From assembly GCF_009727055.1 (NCBI RefSeq), contig NC_052349.1, forward strand, positions 96,001,839-96,065,838: DNA of 64,000 nucleotides, given 5' to 3'. This document shows positions 50,376 through 60,510 of this stretch, in pieces; position 1 is the first letter of the stretch, and the number at the start of each line of letters is the position of its first letter. This DNA is from Benincasa hispida (lineage: Eukaryota > Streptophyta > Magnoliopsida > Cucurbitales > Cucurbitaceae). Made by a program: the position numbers and the translations under genes. Below the pieces are notes generated by a model. That model did no database searches and was not told the DNA's origin. It worked only from the letters and a program-made list of their open reading frames with translations.

Positions 50376-51290
50376 TTCACATGGAAGATTCAACAAGTAG
50401 CAGCGAGGATGATAGAAATATAATCTCACAACAAAATAGCAGAATAAGTATTCTATGTGGCCCAACTACTATGTCTAAGTTGCACAAATAAGAACATCTA
50501 GGCAACGGTTGACCATTGATTATAATGAACATGGACAACCGATTGGATTTGATGCAAAGAAAATGCAAGGTTATATCAGAATTTGTATTTGACAACAAAT
50601 ACCTATAACATATAATTCTTGGAAAAAAAAGTTCCAAACCATCTTAAAGATAAACTTTTTGATTGTATAACGGTATGTTTTCTATAATTTTAATTCATGT
50701 GCATAGTAGTTTATTAGTTTATTGTTTATTACTTTTTTTATTGTGCAGATGTCGTGCGATGTGGACTCTAAGTCCAAACATGGTATACTCATGTTTGCAT
50801 CTAGGAAGTTTTGGACTTTCAAGACCACAATGACTCAAAAGTTCATACTTCCATTTAAAAATGAACCATCGGTCTTGCAATTTCCTCCTCAACAATATTC
50901 TCATATAGATTAAGATCAATGGACATCATTTGTTAATGAACGATTAAGTGAAGAATGAGATGTAAGTCATTCTAAATAAAAGTCAATACTATCATGTTTT
51001 GGTAGGTAACTTCAACTAGATTGGTTGTATAGGAAATCAATCGTCTTCAAAGAGAAAGAATGTTGATATATGTATATAATCATCACATTTCTCGTAAGGG
51101 TTATAAAAAACTTGCCCAAGAATTAGTAAGTTTTTCGACTTAAATTAAATCTTTTATTCTAATATGTTTATGTTAATTAAATATGTATGTTCATGTAGAA
51201 CATATCGAGTGATCCTTCTTATCATTCGACATTATGGAAAGAAGCACAAAAAGGAAAAAAAAAATAATGAATACTTTGATGAAGCCACTT
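50376..51290 (+). pseudogene. CACTA second protein (Transposase_24, TNPA-like), broken
   Basis: Text resembling the plant Ptta/En/Spm family: GPTTMSKLH, then RLTIDYNEHGQPIGFDAKKM in a shifted frame, PITYNSWKKKVPNHLKDKL, a GT-AG intron (about 50,672-50,749), then DSKSKHGILMFASRKFWTFK, FILPFKNEP and QYSHID. Further on are FVNERLSEE and HISRKGYKKLAQEL, another intron-like gap (about 51,128-51,199) and SSDPSYHSTLWKEAQKGK. Proteins of this kind bind the subterminal motifs. The gypsy remnant begins at 51,300 and cuts off the C-terminus. Confidence 0.8.
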
Positions 51291-51299
51291 GTTAGGACT

Positions 51300-53077
51300 T
51301 GAGAATCGATGTCATTAATTCAACTCTAAACTGAAACAAAAGAAAATTTATAATATCGAACTACTCTTATTACTACTAAAACGTAGCGTCCGTGGTAAGT
51401 CCGAGTCGATTTGCAAAGAAGCGCGATTGATTTCGTTAAGTTAATTTTTCTAACTAGAGCAATTAAATGGGGGGTTTTGATGTGGAAGGGATAACATGCA
51501 TAAAATTGAAATAAAAGTGCAGTGGATATATGAAACGGTAATGGATTCATTTAGTTCTTGGATCAAGTAGTCATTCAATGTAAATTAAATCATTGTTTTC
51601 AACCAACATATCATATATTCAAATTATGCATGCATAGCTACCCAATCGATGTGAATTAACTAATCTCTATAAGTCCAAAAACCAATTAATCCAAACCGAG
51701 CAAGCGTCCTAATTTGTATTTAAGGTTGAAAAGTCGTGCCCTAACTAACCTACACACTCTTAGATGCAATTGGGTCCTCAGTGGCCATAAAGAACTAGAA
51801 AACACATGCATTAAGATTTAGGATTCAACTATGTTGATTAAGTGTCAGGAAAGCCGTGTTCAAATAATCAATTTATTCTTAAATCTAGATTAAACGTGCG
51901 AGTCTGAATTCAAAGCATGGATGATTACAAGGATACATGCAAGTTTGAATTTAATTAGCAAAGACATTCGTTCATAATAGGGGCATCAATCCAACACATA
52001 AAAGCAAGACTAAATTAAACAAGATTTAAGAAAAACATAATTATGAATTAAAGCATAAAGATTGAACAGAAAACTCATCAGAATACAAAGAATGTTCGAT
52101 CCAAGAACTAAACGAAAGATTACCTCATCGATTCATAGATAAATCGATGGGATACAATCCAATACAAATTCATAATCCGAAAATAAAATAAAAACTAACC
52201 TAAAGATACTAAAAATTGAAGGGAATAGAAGAAGAAGGAAGTCTGACTTTAGCCTCCATGCATTCAGCTCCTAAATTCGGCCTCTTGTTCTGAGGGAAAA
52301 TAGTTCATAATAGGCCAGCCAGGACTAGTGTGATCCTAACCTGTCTTCTTCTTACTTACACGATTTTTTTTTCCGGGATTGATGTCCGCTTGGAAGAGTG
52401 AGGGTTTAGGCTTTACCCCCAAAATTCAGCATATTTTTTACCTAGGGTTGAGGAAAGGTATTTATAGGATTCATCGCAGCGTTGCAATGCTCATAATAGC
52501 ATTGGAATGTTGATGCGGCGAGAAGGAATCGTCAGACAATCAGTCCAACGCTTAGTCCAACGCTCGGTTGCGCATGCGCTCAGCTCCGTGTTTGTCAATT
52601 ATCGCAGCGTTGCAACGCTGATGCTTCTGCCTTCAAGCGTTGGAGTTCAATGTTGAGATGCCTTAGGACACTTGCGGTAATGCAACTCAAAGCGCCGCCA
52701 CGCTTTGAATAACGTTGCAACGCTGTGTCCACTGCCAGAAACTCGCTATTCGATGCTCGACGACTCGATACTCGATCTTCATTTATTGTTAGCATTTCCT
52801 TGATTATTCGACAGTCTTTTACTCGATGGTACTCGATGGTGCTCAATGTCTGCCTCAAACTCGGTGGAACTCGATTGCATTTTGGTCTTTTCAACTCCTT
52901 TGAAGCTTGAATGTTCAAATTAATTCCAAATTGCTTAAAATTAACCCAATTCTTCACCAAATTATTAATTCTATCTCTTGGTTGCTCGATACCTACAAAA
53001 TAGGGAAATCAATATATAAAATCCACTAATGAGCCCGAATTAAGCTAGGAATATTAGCTCTTTTTTAGAGCTAATAA
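51300..53077 (-). repeat. Gypsy LTR, minus strand, V-like
   Basis: About 1.78 kb. Its minus-strand start (TTAGCTCTAAAAAAGAGCTAA) and end region (ACTCGGACTTACCA..GAGTAGTTCGATATTATAAATT) parallel LTR V. The palindrome AGCGTTGCAACGCT and variants lie at 52,478-52,720. The 121-codon minus frame at 52,595-52,960 lies entirely in the LTR and shows no known domain. Confidence 0.83.
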
Positions 53078-54230
53078 ACACCCCCAACTTAATTCTTGCT
53101 TATCCCAAGCAAGGTAGAAACACACAATCAAATAGAAAATAATTAAAAACATGCTAGCTTAATTCGCTAAGTCATTACTCCAGTCTCAACAGTCAGCTAG
53201 AATGAAATTTGTAATCAAGAACGAAAATCAATTACAATCAATCAATGAAGCACAAGTTTTAAAAGAATTCTTGATCCATTCATACATGAGTGAGCCTAGA
53301 GTTTTGCTAGTTAAGCTTGCACAGCCAGGAAGAGTTTTATAAGGTCCTCATCCTATTTTCCCTTACTCTGGTTCGGTTATCAACCTCGAACATACTAACT
53401 TACATAAACAGGGCAACACTAAGACAAGGATTCCTAAACTCACATACACAAAACATAAAGGGTATTTATTTTACCTAGAGGGCTAGCTTTCACACCTCAC
53501 CACCAGGAACCTATCACTATTTTCTAACGGGCCCTAACTAGACATAGCGGAGGTAGCTCTTTTCACCTCTATTCATGCACACATACACACTATATTTTTA
53601 CAAGCACACCGGTTATGCCTCATTTTTTTTTTCTATTTTTTTAGAATTGCAACTAATATCCTTTTCTTTATTATTAATTTTATTCACAGTAGGCCTTATT
53701 TTATCCACTTTGTCTAGTTTTGCTCTACCATAAGTATGGTTACTCCTAAGTCAAAGGTGAACCTTTCGGGGTGACAATAGAAGTACAAATCAGATAACTC
53801 AATTCTAAGCATGCAAGACTTTAATTTCGCAAAATAATGACTTAAAGACGCATGAGAGATAAGAAATTTTTTAAAATTTGAGTTAAAAATCATGTTCATG
53901 CATTCCTAACGTTCTTTCATGCAAATTTCATTACGGGAAGAGTGCGTCATATACTATAATAATAACAACAGAGCAAACAACTAGCTCTGCAATCAAATCA
54001 CATAACATTGTTCGAGCACAATGCTCAAGGACCCCAAGCTAAATCTAGAAACTACCCAACAGGTACCCCATCTCCAACTTAAATGATACATTATCGCTAA
54101 TGTATCTCAAATAAAGCTAAAAAAGAATAAAAACAAGGGAATGGAAAACCTCCTTTGATAACATAATCACGCAAAGTCCACAATGAGCCAATAAATTGAA
54201 GGATGCTCTAATAAAAAGAATGTTCGACGT
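51300..54230 (-). mobile_element. One-ended Ty3/gypsy remnant (3' internal end plus LTR) inside CACTA1
   Basis: On the minus strand about 1.1 kb of internal non-coding sequence is followed by a polypurine tract (AAGTTGGGGG, 53,090-53,081) and an LTR down to 51,300. The LTR is homologous to solo LTR V. No gypsy pol or second LTR is present, so the element is truncated; the right boundary with CACTA1 (about 54,200-54,290) is approximate. Candidate TSD copy GGACT is at 51,295-51,299. The G-rich tract next to the LTR, the palindromic LTR start and an untranslated 3' spacer suggest a Tat/Athila-type element; no protein confirms this. Confidence 0.78.
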
Positions 54231-54289
54231 GTCAAAGTGTCAAGAGAAAAAATTCATAGCAAACAATCTCATCAAACCAAATCAAGTGT

Positions 54290-55738
54290 CGCACCTAGTG
54301 CATCTGAAGAAAAGGATATTTAGAACATGCCTAAAGAATATTTGGAGGTAATTTATTCGTTGTGACTTTTAAATTTTAATCATATTGTGCTTAACCATGC
54401 ATGACATTAGTTCTTTTAAATTTGTTAAGAGGACACTATGCCACTTGGCCATAGGAACTCTAGATAATATTATTGCGGTAGTCATAGCGTTTGATGATGA
54501 TGTGTCATGCTTAACGGTTAAACTACTTATTGACATTGTCATGGGAGAAAATTTGCCAATAACCAATTTTTGTGAAGGGAAAAATAGAGTTTTTAAATCA
54601 AGCAATAGGCAAGTTCATAACATGGCCTCGTGAACTTGTAATTATGGTTGACGAGGAAAAAGTATGCTTCTTTTTCAGTATATGAGTTTGGTTATTTATT
54701 ATTTTTCGTACTTTGAATTCTTATAACTTTGGTTATGGTAGAACCATTCAACAATAAAGAGTGTTGGCCACTCCTCCAAATATATGGACACCAATGGCAC
54801 CATCAAACTCTTGAATGGACATGCCATACACAACATGAACGATGTAGACATGATCCATATCAATTTGAATGAGCACATATTTGGAAGAGACAAATTTGTT
54901 TATTTAGTTCGTGATGATCTGATCCAATATTGCAATATGGTTGAAATTGGTTATATGTGTATATTGACATACATCACGTAAGTATTATTCATCTGGATTC
55001 ACAATCTTTATATATATTTTGTTTCATGTTTAAATAATAACTTTTACTTTATTTAGGTATCTTTGGGATGAATTTGACCGTGATATTACCAAGAAGCTTT
55101 TTATAATTTATCAAGCAAAAATATTGCCACATGTGAAGTCTCTAGATCTTCGATCTAGAAATTTAGCCAACTAACTGGAATTGGATAATTTGGACCAATT
55201 ACTTCTTATTCCATATAACACAGGGTAAGTAAATACAAGTTCTTTATTTATTTTTAATTTGCATTATACATGTACTAATATTTCAAAAATTTTTCTTATT
55301 ATAGTTATCATTGAATATTGATTGTCATCAATCTTCAAGAAAATTGTGTTTATGTTTTGGACTCCATTCAAAGTAAGGTTCAAGAGGATTTTATAGAATT
55401 ATAAATATGTTAGTGTAACTGAACTTTCTTAGCTCTTAATTCAAGTATTTATGTTTAACTAATGTTTTCAAACTATTTAGTAGATGAAAAACATGGCAAG
55501 CCATGCATGATCTCCAACACCATCGGTTTTCTCCAAAATGGAAACCTATAAAGGTAAATTTGCATTCATTTTTTTTAACAATTTATGTTCATTCAAACAT
55601 AAGAATAATTATTTTTAACTTCTTCATATGCAGTGTCGCTATCAATTAGATCTTGTAGGATGCAGGTACTATGTGCAAAAGTATATACATGAAATAGTGC
55701 ATAATCCTACTACTTATAGAATGGATTGGAAATATTAA
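54290..55738 (+). pseudogene. CACTA-borne Ulp1-like (C48) cysteine protease, broken
   Basis: Plant CACTA elements often carry a SUMO-protease-like domain. Upstream spacer text fits those proteins: KRTLCHLAIGTLDNIIAVVI (open 54,385-54,633), then AIGKFITWPRELVIMV after a frameshift. The protease part is split by GT-AG introns (about 54,978-55,058, 55,229-55,304, 55,550-55,633): DEFDRDITKKL, SRNLAN, LDQLLLIPYNTG, then YH, where the Trp after the catalytic His is a TGA stop, then VYVLDS with the catalytic Asp. After a WQAMHDLQHHRF block comes VGCRYYVQKYIHEIV with the catalytic Cys. The triad residues survive, but stops and a frameshift kill the gene. It ends TAA at 55,736. Confidence 0.8.
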
Positions 55739-55829
55739 TTCTTGCTTGTGGATAAATTATTATAGAAGTGTGCTTCATTGCACGCAACTTTGTATTTAGT
55801 TTTGTGGTAGAGTGTATTATTCTATCTAT

Positions 55830-56308
55830 TGTTATATTTCAGGTTTGAAGTCAGTGAAATTATAGGTGGAAGACAAATATTTTTGGCTTGCCTTGTAGAA
55901 TATAACAAGCACACATTACAATGAATAATTTTTTTATATTTCCTGACCCAACACGAGACATATATTGTCGTTTTTAACTTTTTGACCGACATAAAAAATG
56001 GATTCGACAATGGCGTTTAAAAAAATGGACAATAATTGAAAAAAGGGACAAGAATTCTGGACTTCAATGTCGGTTTAAAACTGACATTAAAGGGCTTTAA
56101 TGTTGATTAACAACCGACATTGAAGATTATGTTATAAAAGATCTTCAATGTCAGTTTTATACCGACATTGAAGATGGTGTATAATATCGGTTTAAAATTG
56201 ACATTAAAAACCTTTTATAAGACGATCTTGAATGTAGATTGTCAACTGACATTAAAGCCCTTTAATGTCAATTTTAAATTGACATTAAAGCCCATAATTC
56301 TTGTAGTG
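55830..56308 (+). repeat. CACTA1 3' subterminal repeats and terminus
   Basis: From 56,060 on, words TTCAATGTCGGTTT / AAACTGACATTAAAG and their inverse copies (ACCGACATTGAAG) alternate about ten times, giving several potential hairpins; such motifs are the usual binding sites of the CACTA second protein. The tract ends TTCTTGTAGTG (56,298-56,308). The three bases TGG (56,309-56,311) would be the right target-site copy. Confidence 0.88.
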
Positions 56309-56311
56309 TGG

Positions 56312-57405
56312 AAAGAGTTTGTCGATTGGCAATAGTGTCTAGTATATGGTGAGTCTTAGTACAAAGTTGAAGATGGAAAAAGAAAAAAGATTACACATAA
56401 AATTTTATGAAATTTTCATTTAATACCAAGATTAAAGCAATTATTTGCATCTAAATATATTGCACCTGAAATGAGGTGGCATAAAAATAAACATGTTGAA
56501 ACTAATGGAGTGTTGCGACATCCAACCGATGTTGAAGCGTGGAAGCATTTTGATCATGAGTTTCCTCAATTTGCTTTAGACCCACGAAATGTTCGTTTAG
56601 GACTAGTTTCAGATGACTTTAATCTATTCGGGAATATGAGTAGTTTGTATAGTATGTGGCCAGTGGTGCTCATTGCTTACAATTTGCCACCTTGAAAATA
56701 CATGAAAGAGACAAATTTCATTGTCTCCTTTCTTATACCCGAGTCGAAATTTCCTACAAAAGAAATTGATATTTACTTACAACCATTGATTGAAGAGTTA
56801 AAGAAGTTATGGAATGATAGTGTACACACTTATGATTGTGTTAGCAACGGATACTTTCAACTATGTGCGAGCTTATTGTGGACTATTAATGGCTTTCCTA
56901 TGTATGGTGACCTATCTGAATAGAGTACTAAAGGTTACCAAGCATGTCCTATTTTTAAAAAGGATACATCATCATTAAGGCTAAAAAGAAAGCAATGCTT
57001 TATGGGGCATTGACGTTATCTTCTAGATAATCACAATTGGTGCAAAAGCAAATAATATGATAGAAAAATGGAACGTAGATCACCTCCTCCAATTTTCATG
57101 GATGGAGAAACTATCTTACGAGAGGTGAACTTGTTACACTTTTTCGTGCTTAACAAACATCCAGAGAAACATGATAAAAAAACGAAAAAGAAGTTTAAAT
57201 TGGAATAAAAAAAGTATATTTTTCCAACTTCCATATTGGTCGAAACTTTTACCAAGACATAAATGGGATGTTATGCATATCGAAAAGAATATTTGTGATA
57301 ATTTGGTTGGTACATTACTAAATATTAAAGAAAGAATAAGGATATAACTAATGCTCGTTTTGGGTTTAGAAGATCTAAATATACGAAAAAGAATATTGAC
57401 TACTT
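56312..57405 (+). pseudogene. CACTA transposase TNP2, N-terminal half, broken
   Basis: Begins inside the protein (CLVYGES, YKVEDGKRKKITHKIL, LIPRLKQLFASKYIAPEMRW). The open parts 56,471-56,695 and 56,702-56,923 hold GVLRHPTDVEAWKHFDHEFP, DPRNVRLGLVSDDFNLFGNM, SMWPVVLIAYNLPP, then MKETNFIVSFLIPESKFP and DIYLQPLIEELKKLWNDSV. Later come GYQACPI-like text, FMGHRRYL and VMHIEKNICDNLVGTLLNI at about 57,270-57,330. The last block overlaps where CACTA1's TNP2 starts (48,505), which proves two separate copies. The text stops near 57,405 and the rest of the transposase is deleted. Confidence 0.87.
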
Positions 57406-57660
57406 GTAACAAGGTTGCATTCTGTAAGTTGTAAAGTCACACGCTGCATACACATTGACTACAAGTAACAAGGTTGCATTCTATAAGTGGATGAAATCAA
57501 TCAAGTTATAGAGGAGCAAAAATAAGAGAGAGAATTCTTAAAGGCTAGCTTGGCTAGATTGGACGAACTGGAAGAAAGAAGACAAGCTGAGATGGATGAT
57601 ATGAAAGGTATGGTCTTACAACTCATGAAAGATAAATAGAACTAGGTATGAACTCTTCAA
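57406..57660 (+). pseudogene. C-terminal coiled-coil end of a CACTA second protein
   Basis: After a short duplication (ACAAGGTTGCATTCT at about 57,409 and 57,468) one frame reads EREFLKASLARLDELEERRQ and AEMDDMKGMVLQLMKDK, then stop. Charged heptad-like coiled coil of this sort ends many CACTA second proteins. It follows TNP2 text directly, so the junction at about 57,405-57,500 marks the internal deletion. Confidence 0.6.
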
Positions 57661-57729
57661 CTTTCGTAGCAAACTAATTAGAAGACTGTGTATATTGTCA
57701 TAATGTAGTTATGGTAACAACATAAACAT

Positions 57730-58980
57730 ATAGTTATGTAAAGTATAGTTAATGTTCTGAAGTTGAGTTTTAAGTTTTATATTGAGTTTGAGATTAATTT
57801 TGAGATGAGAATATGCTATATTAAGTTTGAGACTAAAGTGGGTGGAGGGATTGAATAAAGTTTATTTATATTTGTCAGTGTTCTTATGTTGTATTCAAAG
57901 TTGGTATAGGGGTAAATGTATAGTTATTTTTATGGGAAAATACCATTTTAGTCCCCAAGTTTTTTGGAATAGGTTCATTTGGTCCTTAGAAAATATTATT
58001 CTCTGCTTTGTTCATCGCCCGTTCACTGGCACGTGGTGGTGGTGGTGGTGGTGAGGGGAGAAGATTGCATAAAGTTCATTTATATTTGTTAACGTTTTTA
58101 TGTTGGGTTTAAAATTGTTATATGGGTAAATGTGTAATTATGTTTATGTTTAAGTTTCAACATAAGTTTTGTATTGAGTTTAAGATTGAAATATGTAAAT
58201 ATGAGTTGGTTTATGTTTCAATTTGTTAATGTTCTCAGTTGAGTTTTAAGTTCTATATTGAGATTGATAAAAATTTTGAGATGGACATATGCTATATTGA
58301 GTTTGTGGATAAAATAAGAAGGGAGGTAGGGAGGGGAGGGGTGAGATTGAATAAAGTTCATGTGAATTTGTTCATATTCTTATGTTGGGTTTAAAATTGG
58401 TATAGAGGTAAATGTATAATTATGTTTAAGTTTAAGTTGGGTTTTAAGTTCTATTTTGAGTTTGAGATTGAAATGTGTAAATATGTATTGGTTTGTTTCA
58501 ATTTGTCAATGTTCTTAAATTGAGTTTTAAGTTTTATATTCATTTTGAATAAAGTTCATTTGAATTTGTTAATGTTCTTATATTGGGTTCCCGTTCGTAT
58601 AGAGGTGATTGTTTAATTATGTTTATGTATAGGTTGAGTTTTAAGTTAATTATATAATGATGTTGTGATTGTTATTTGTATATTGAGTTTGAGTTTAAAA
58701 TGTGTAAATACGAGTTGGATTGAGGCTAAAGTGGGAGGAGGTTATTGTATAAAGTTCATTTATATTTGTTAATATTCTTATGTTGGATTTAAAGTTGGTA
58801 TAGGGATAAATGTATAATTATTTTTAAGTTTAAGTTGGGTTTTAAGTTCTATATTGAGTTTGAGATTGAAATATGTAAATTTGGATTGGTTTGTTTCAAT
58901 TCATTTTGTTCTCAGTTGAGTTTTCAATTATATATTCATTTTGAGATTGGTATATGGTATATTGAGCATTAAACTTATTT
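57730..58980 (+). repeat. Degenerate tandem repeat in CACTA2
   Basis: Units marked by (A/T)TAAAGTT(C/T)AT at about 57,855, 58,069, 58,350, 58,549 and 58,750 share long stretches such as GGTATAGGGGTAAATGTAT, TTAAGTTGAGTTTTAAGTTCTATATTGAG and GTTAATGTTCTTA. Spacing is roughly 200-280 bases. The second unit region includes an insert with a GGT run (58,033-58,053) and a foldback-like arm (57,940-57,985). Confidence 0.75.
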
Positions 58981-59319
58981 AAATTTGTATTCTATAGGTG
59001 TCTCAAGATTTATGTTAAAGATGTATCTCCTGACAAGCTAAGTTAGGTTGTAGGATTATGTTTTATATGTACTTTGTGGATATAATGTAATATTATTTAA
59101 GAGTTAAGAATTTATGGATGCTATGTTATATTTAAGATGAATAGTAATAATAGTTGTATATTTTATAAATTCTTAAGATTCAAACATGTTTTCTAGATAC
59201 TATTTAATATTGTAAACATCTAATTAATTTTAGCAATTTTTATTTGATATTTGTAAGATTTAAACAGGTATGACATTTGTAAAAAAAAAAAAAAAAATTA
59301 AAAATTTACTACATAAAGA

Positions 59320-59850
59320 AAAAGGATATTTCCAATGCCTAAATATGTAATCCCGATGGTACAGGGGTCGAGAAAAAGTGTAATTTCATGCTTGTTTTTT
59401 ACCTTTTTCCGATGCTAAAATAGGTCACAATTGGCATAAGTAACCATCTTCTGTCAGTATAAGGGTTGGAAAAAGTGTAATTTCACACTAAAATAGCTCT
59501 CAAGAGAACTTTTGCCGATGGTCTAATCGTAGATAACCGTCAGAATAAGAAACTATCTCCCGACACCAAGTGGAATTGGCACAAGTTGACTTCTCCCAAT
59601 GGTGAAAAATTATTCTTACCGTCAGGATAAATAACTTTTTTCGACAGTATGGCTCAGGGTTGGCAAAAGCCTCCATCCTTGTTCCGTTATGATACCTTTT
59701 TTTCCTACGACAAGGTTTTTCTGGTCGGAGAAGGTTTTTTCGACAATGTTGTCCTGACGATGCTGTCGACGATGGGATTACCGTCAGATTAAGTTTTTTC
59801 GACTATTTTTATGGTTTCCGTCAACGGCAAAAGTCCAAATTCTTGTAGTG
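59320..59850 (+). repeat. CACTA2 3' subterminal motifs and terminus
   Basis: Repeated CCGATGG, CCGTCAG and GACGG/GACAGT words with (A/T)TTTT(T)CGAC, in both orientations, then TTCTTGTAGTG at 59,840-59,850. The motif set differs from that of CACTA1, so the two elements belong to different subfamilies. GAA (59,851-59,853) is the candidate right TSD. Confidence 0.8.
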
Positions 59851-60424
59851 GAAACAAATTATTGATTTCAACATCCTCTACATTTTATGAAATCCAAACT
59901 GAGCTAAAAATAGGGTTGGAACTTTTAAATTTAAGACCAAATCGAAAATTTTTCTAAACTATTGATACCAAATTTATAATTTAATGAAAAAAAAACATTT
60001 TTCCTAAAATATAAAAAGGAAACATCCTAGTACACGAACATATAAAATGTTGGGCCTACTTCTTTATATTTGTAGAGTTCATCCCAGATGATGAATAATA
60101 TTTGGCCTTTCTTTGCTGATCTAGACGTGAGCCCAGTTCTTTTGCTCAAAATTAATTTGGTTTGGTAGAAAACTTGGCTATCAATCGTCCACGATCTTCC
60201 AGCTGATGCTTTACACGTGGTTTGATCCACTGCTCTTTGTCTAATAGAAGTGAAAGAAAAATTGGCTCATCTGATGGGTGTTTAATCAGAATTAATTTTC
60301 TTTCTCTCTCTTTTGCTCTCTTGTTCCCTCGTTCTCTGTCCTTTCGAATTTCTTACACTTCTTCTAACCCTAATGTCTTCTTGTTTGATCTATGTGACTG
60401 CTTTGAGTAAACGATGAATGAAAA

Positions 60425-60510
60425 CATGCAATCGTGTAGACGATGGGAAGAAGAAATGAAGAGCAACCATGCAATCGTGTAGACGATGGGAAGAAGAGAT
60501 GGAGAAACAC
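60425..60510 (+). repeat. 43-base tandem duplication with a CGTGTAGACGAT word
   Basis: CATGCAATCGTGTAGACGAT and its continuation GGGAAGAAGA occur at 60,425 and again at 60,468, with a few differences at the end. The ATCGTGTAGACGAT word is the same type as in the palindrome arrays of the copia leaders, but here it is outside any recognised element. Confidence 0.75.

Larger units (their letters stand above)
48495..56308 (+). mobile_element. CACTA (En/Spm) transposon 1, 5' end lost
   Basis: Order on the plus strand: TNP2 C-terminal part, DUF4218, DUF4216, Transposase_24-type protein, Ulp1-like protease, inverted subterminal motifs, terminal TTCTTGTAGTG at 56,298-56,308. This last is the reverse complement of the typical CACTACAAGAA terminus. 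The 5' end and TNP2 N-terminus are missing behind the copia remnant at 45,565-48,494. A gypsy remnant splits it at about 51,300-54,230. Its 3' end sits in the TNP2 region of CACTA2. Confidence 0.88.
56309..59850 (+). mobile_element. CACTA transposon 2, internally deleted, 5' end lost
   Basis: Contains the N-terminal half of TNP2 (56,312-57,405), then jumps to the coiled-coil end of the second protein (57,500-57,640), a degenerate tandem repeat and subterminal motifs, ending TTCTTGTAGTG at 59,840-59,850. No DUF4218, DUF4216 or Ulp1 domain is present, so it is a deletion derivative. Its 5' terminus would be left of CACTA1 and is not seen in the window. Confidence 0.83.

Noticed and set aside
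52595..52960. 121-codon minus-strand frame
   Set aside because: Lies entirely in a gypsy LTR; related LTR V does not keep the frame; rich in palindrome-derived residues.
60290..60410. Host gene start (pyrimidine-rich leader then ATG)
   Set aside because: Frame closes after 13 codons and no downstream coding exon could be recognised.
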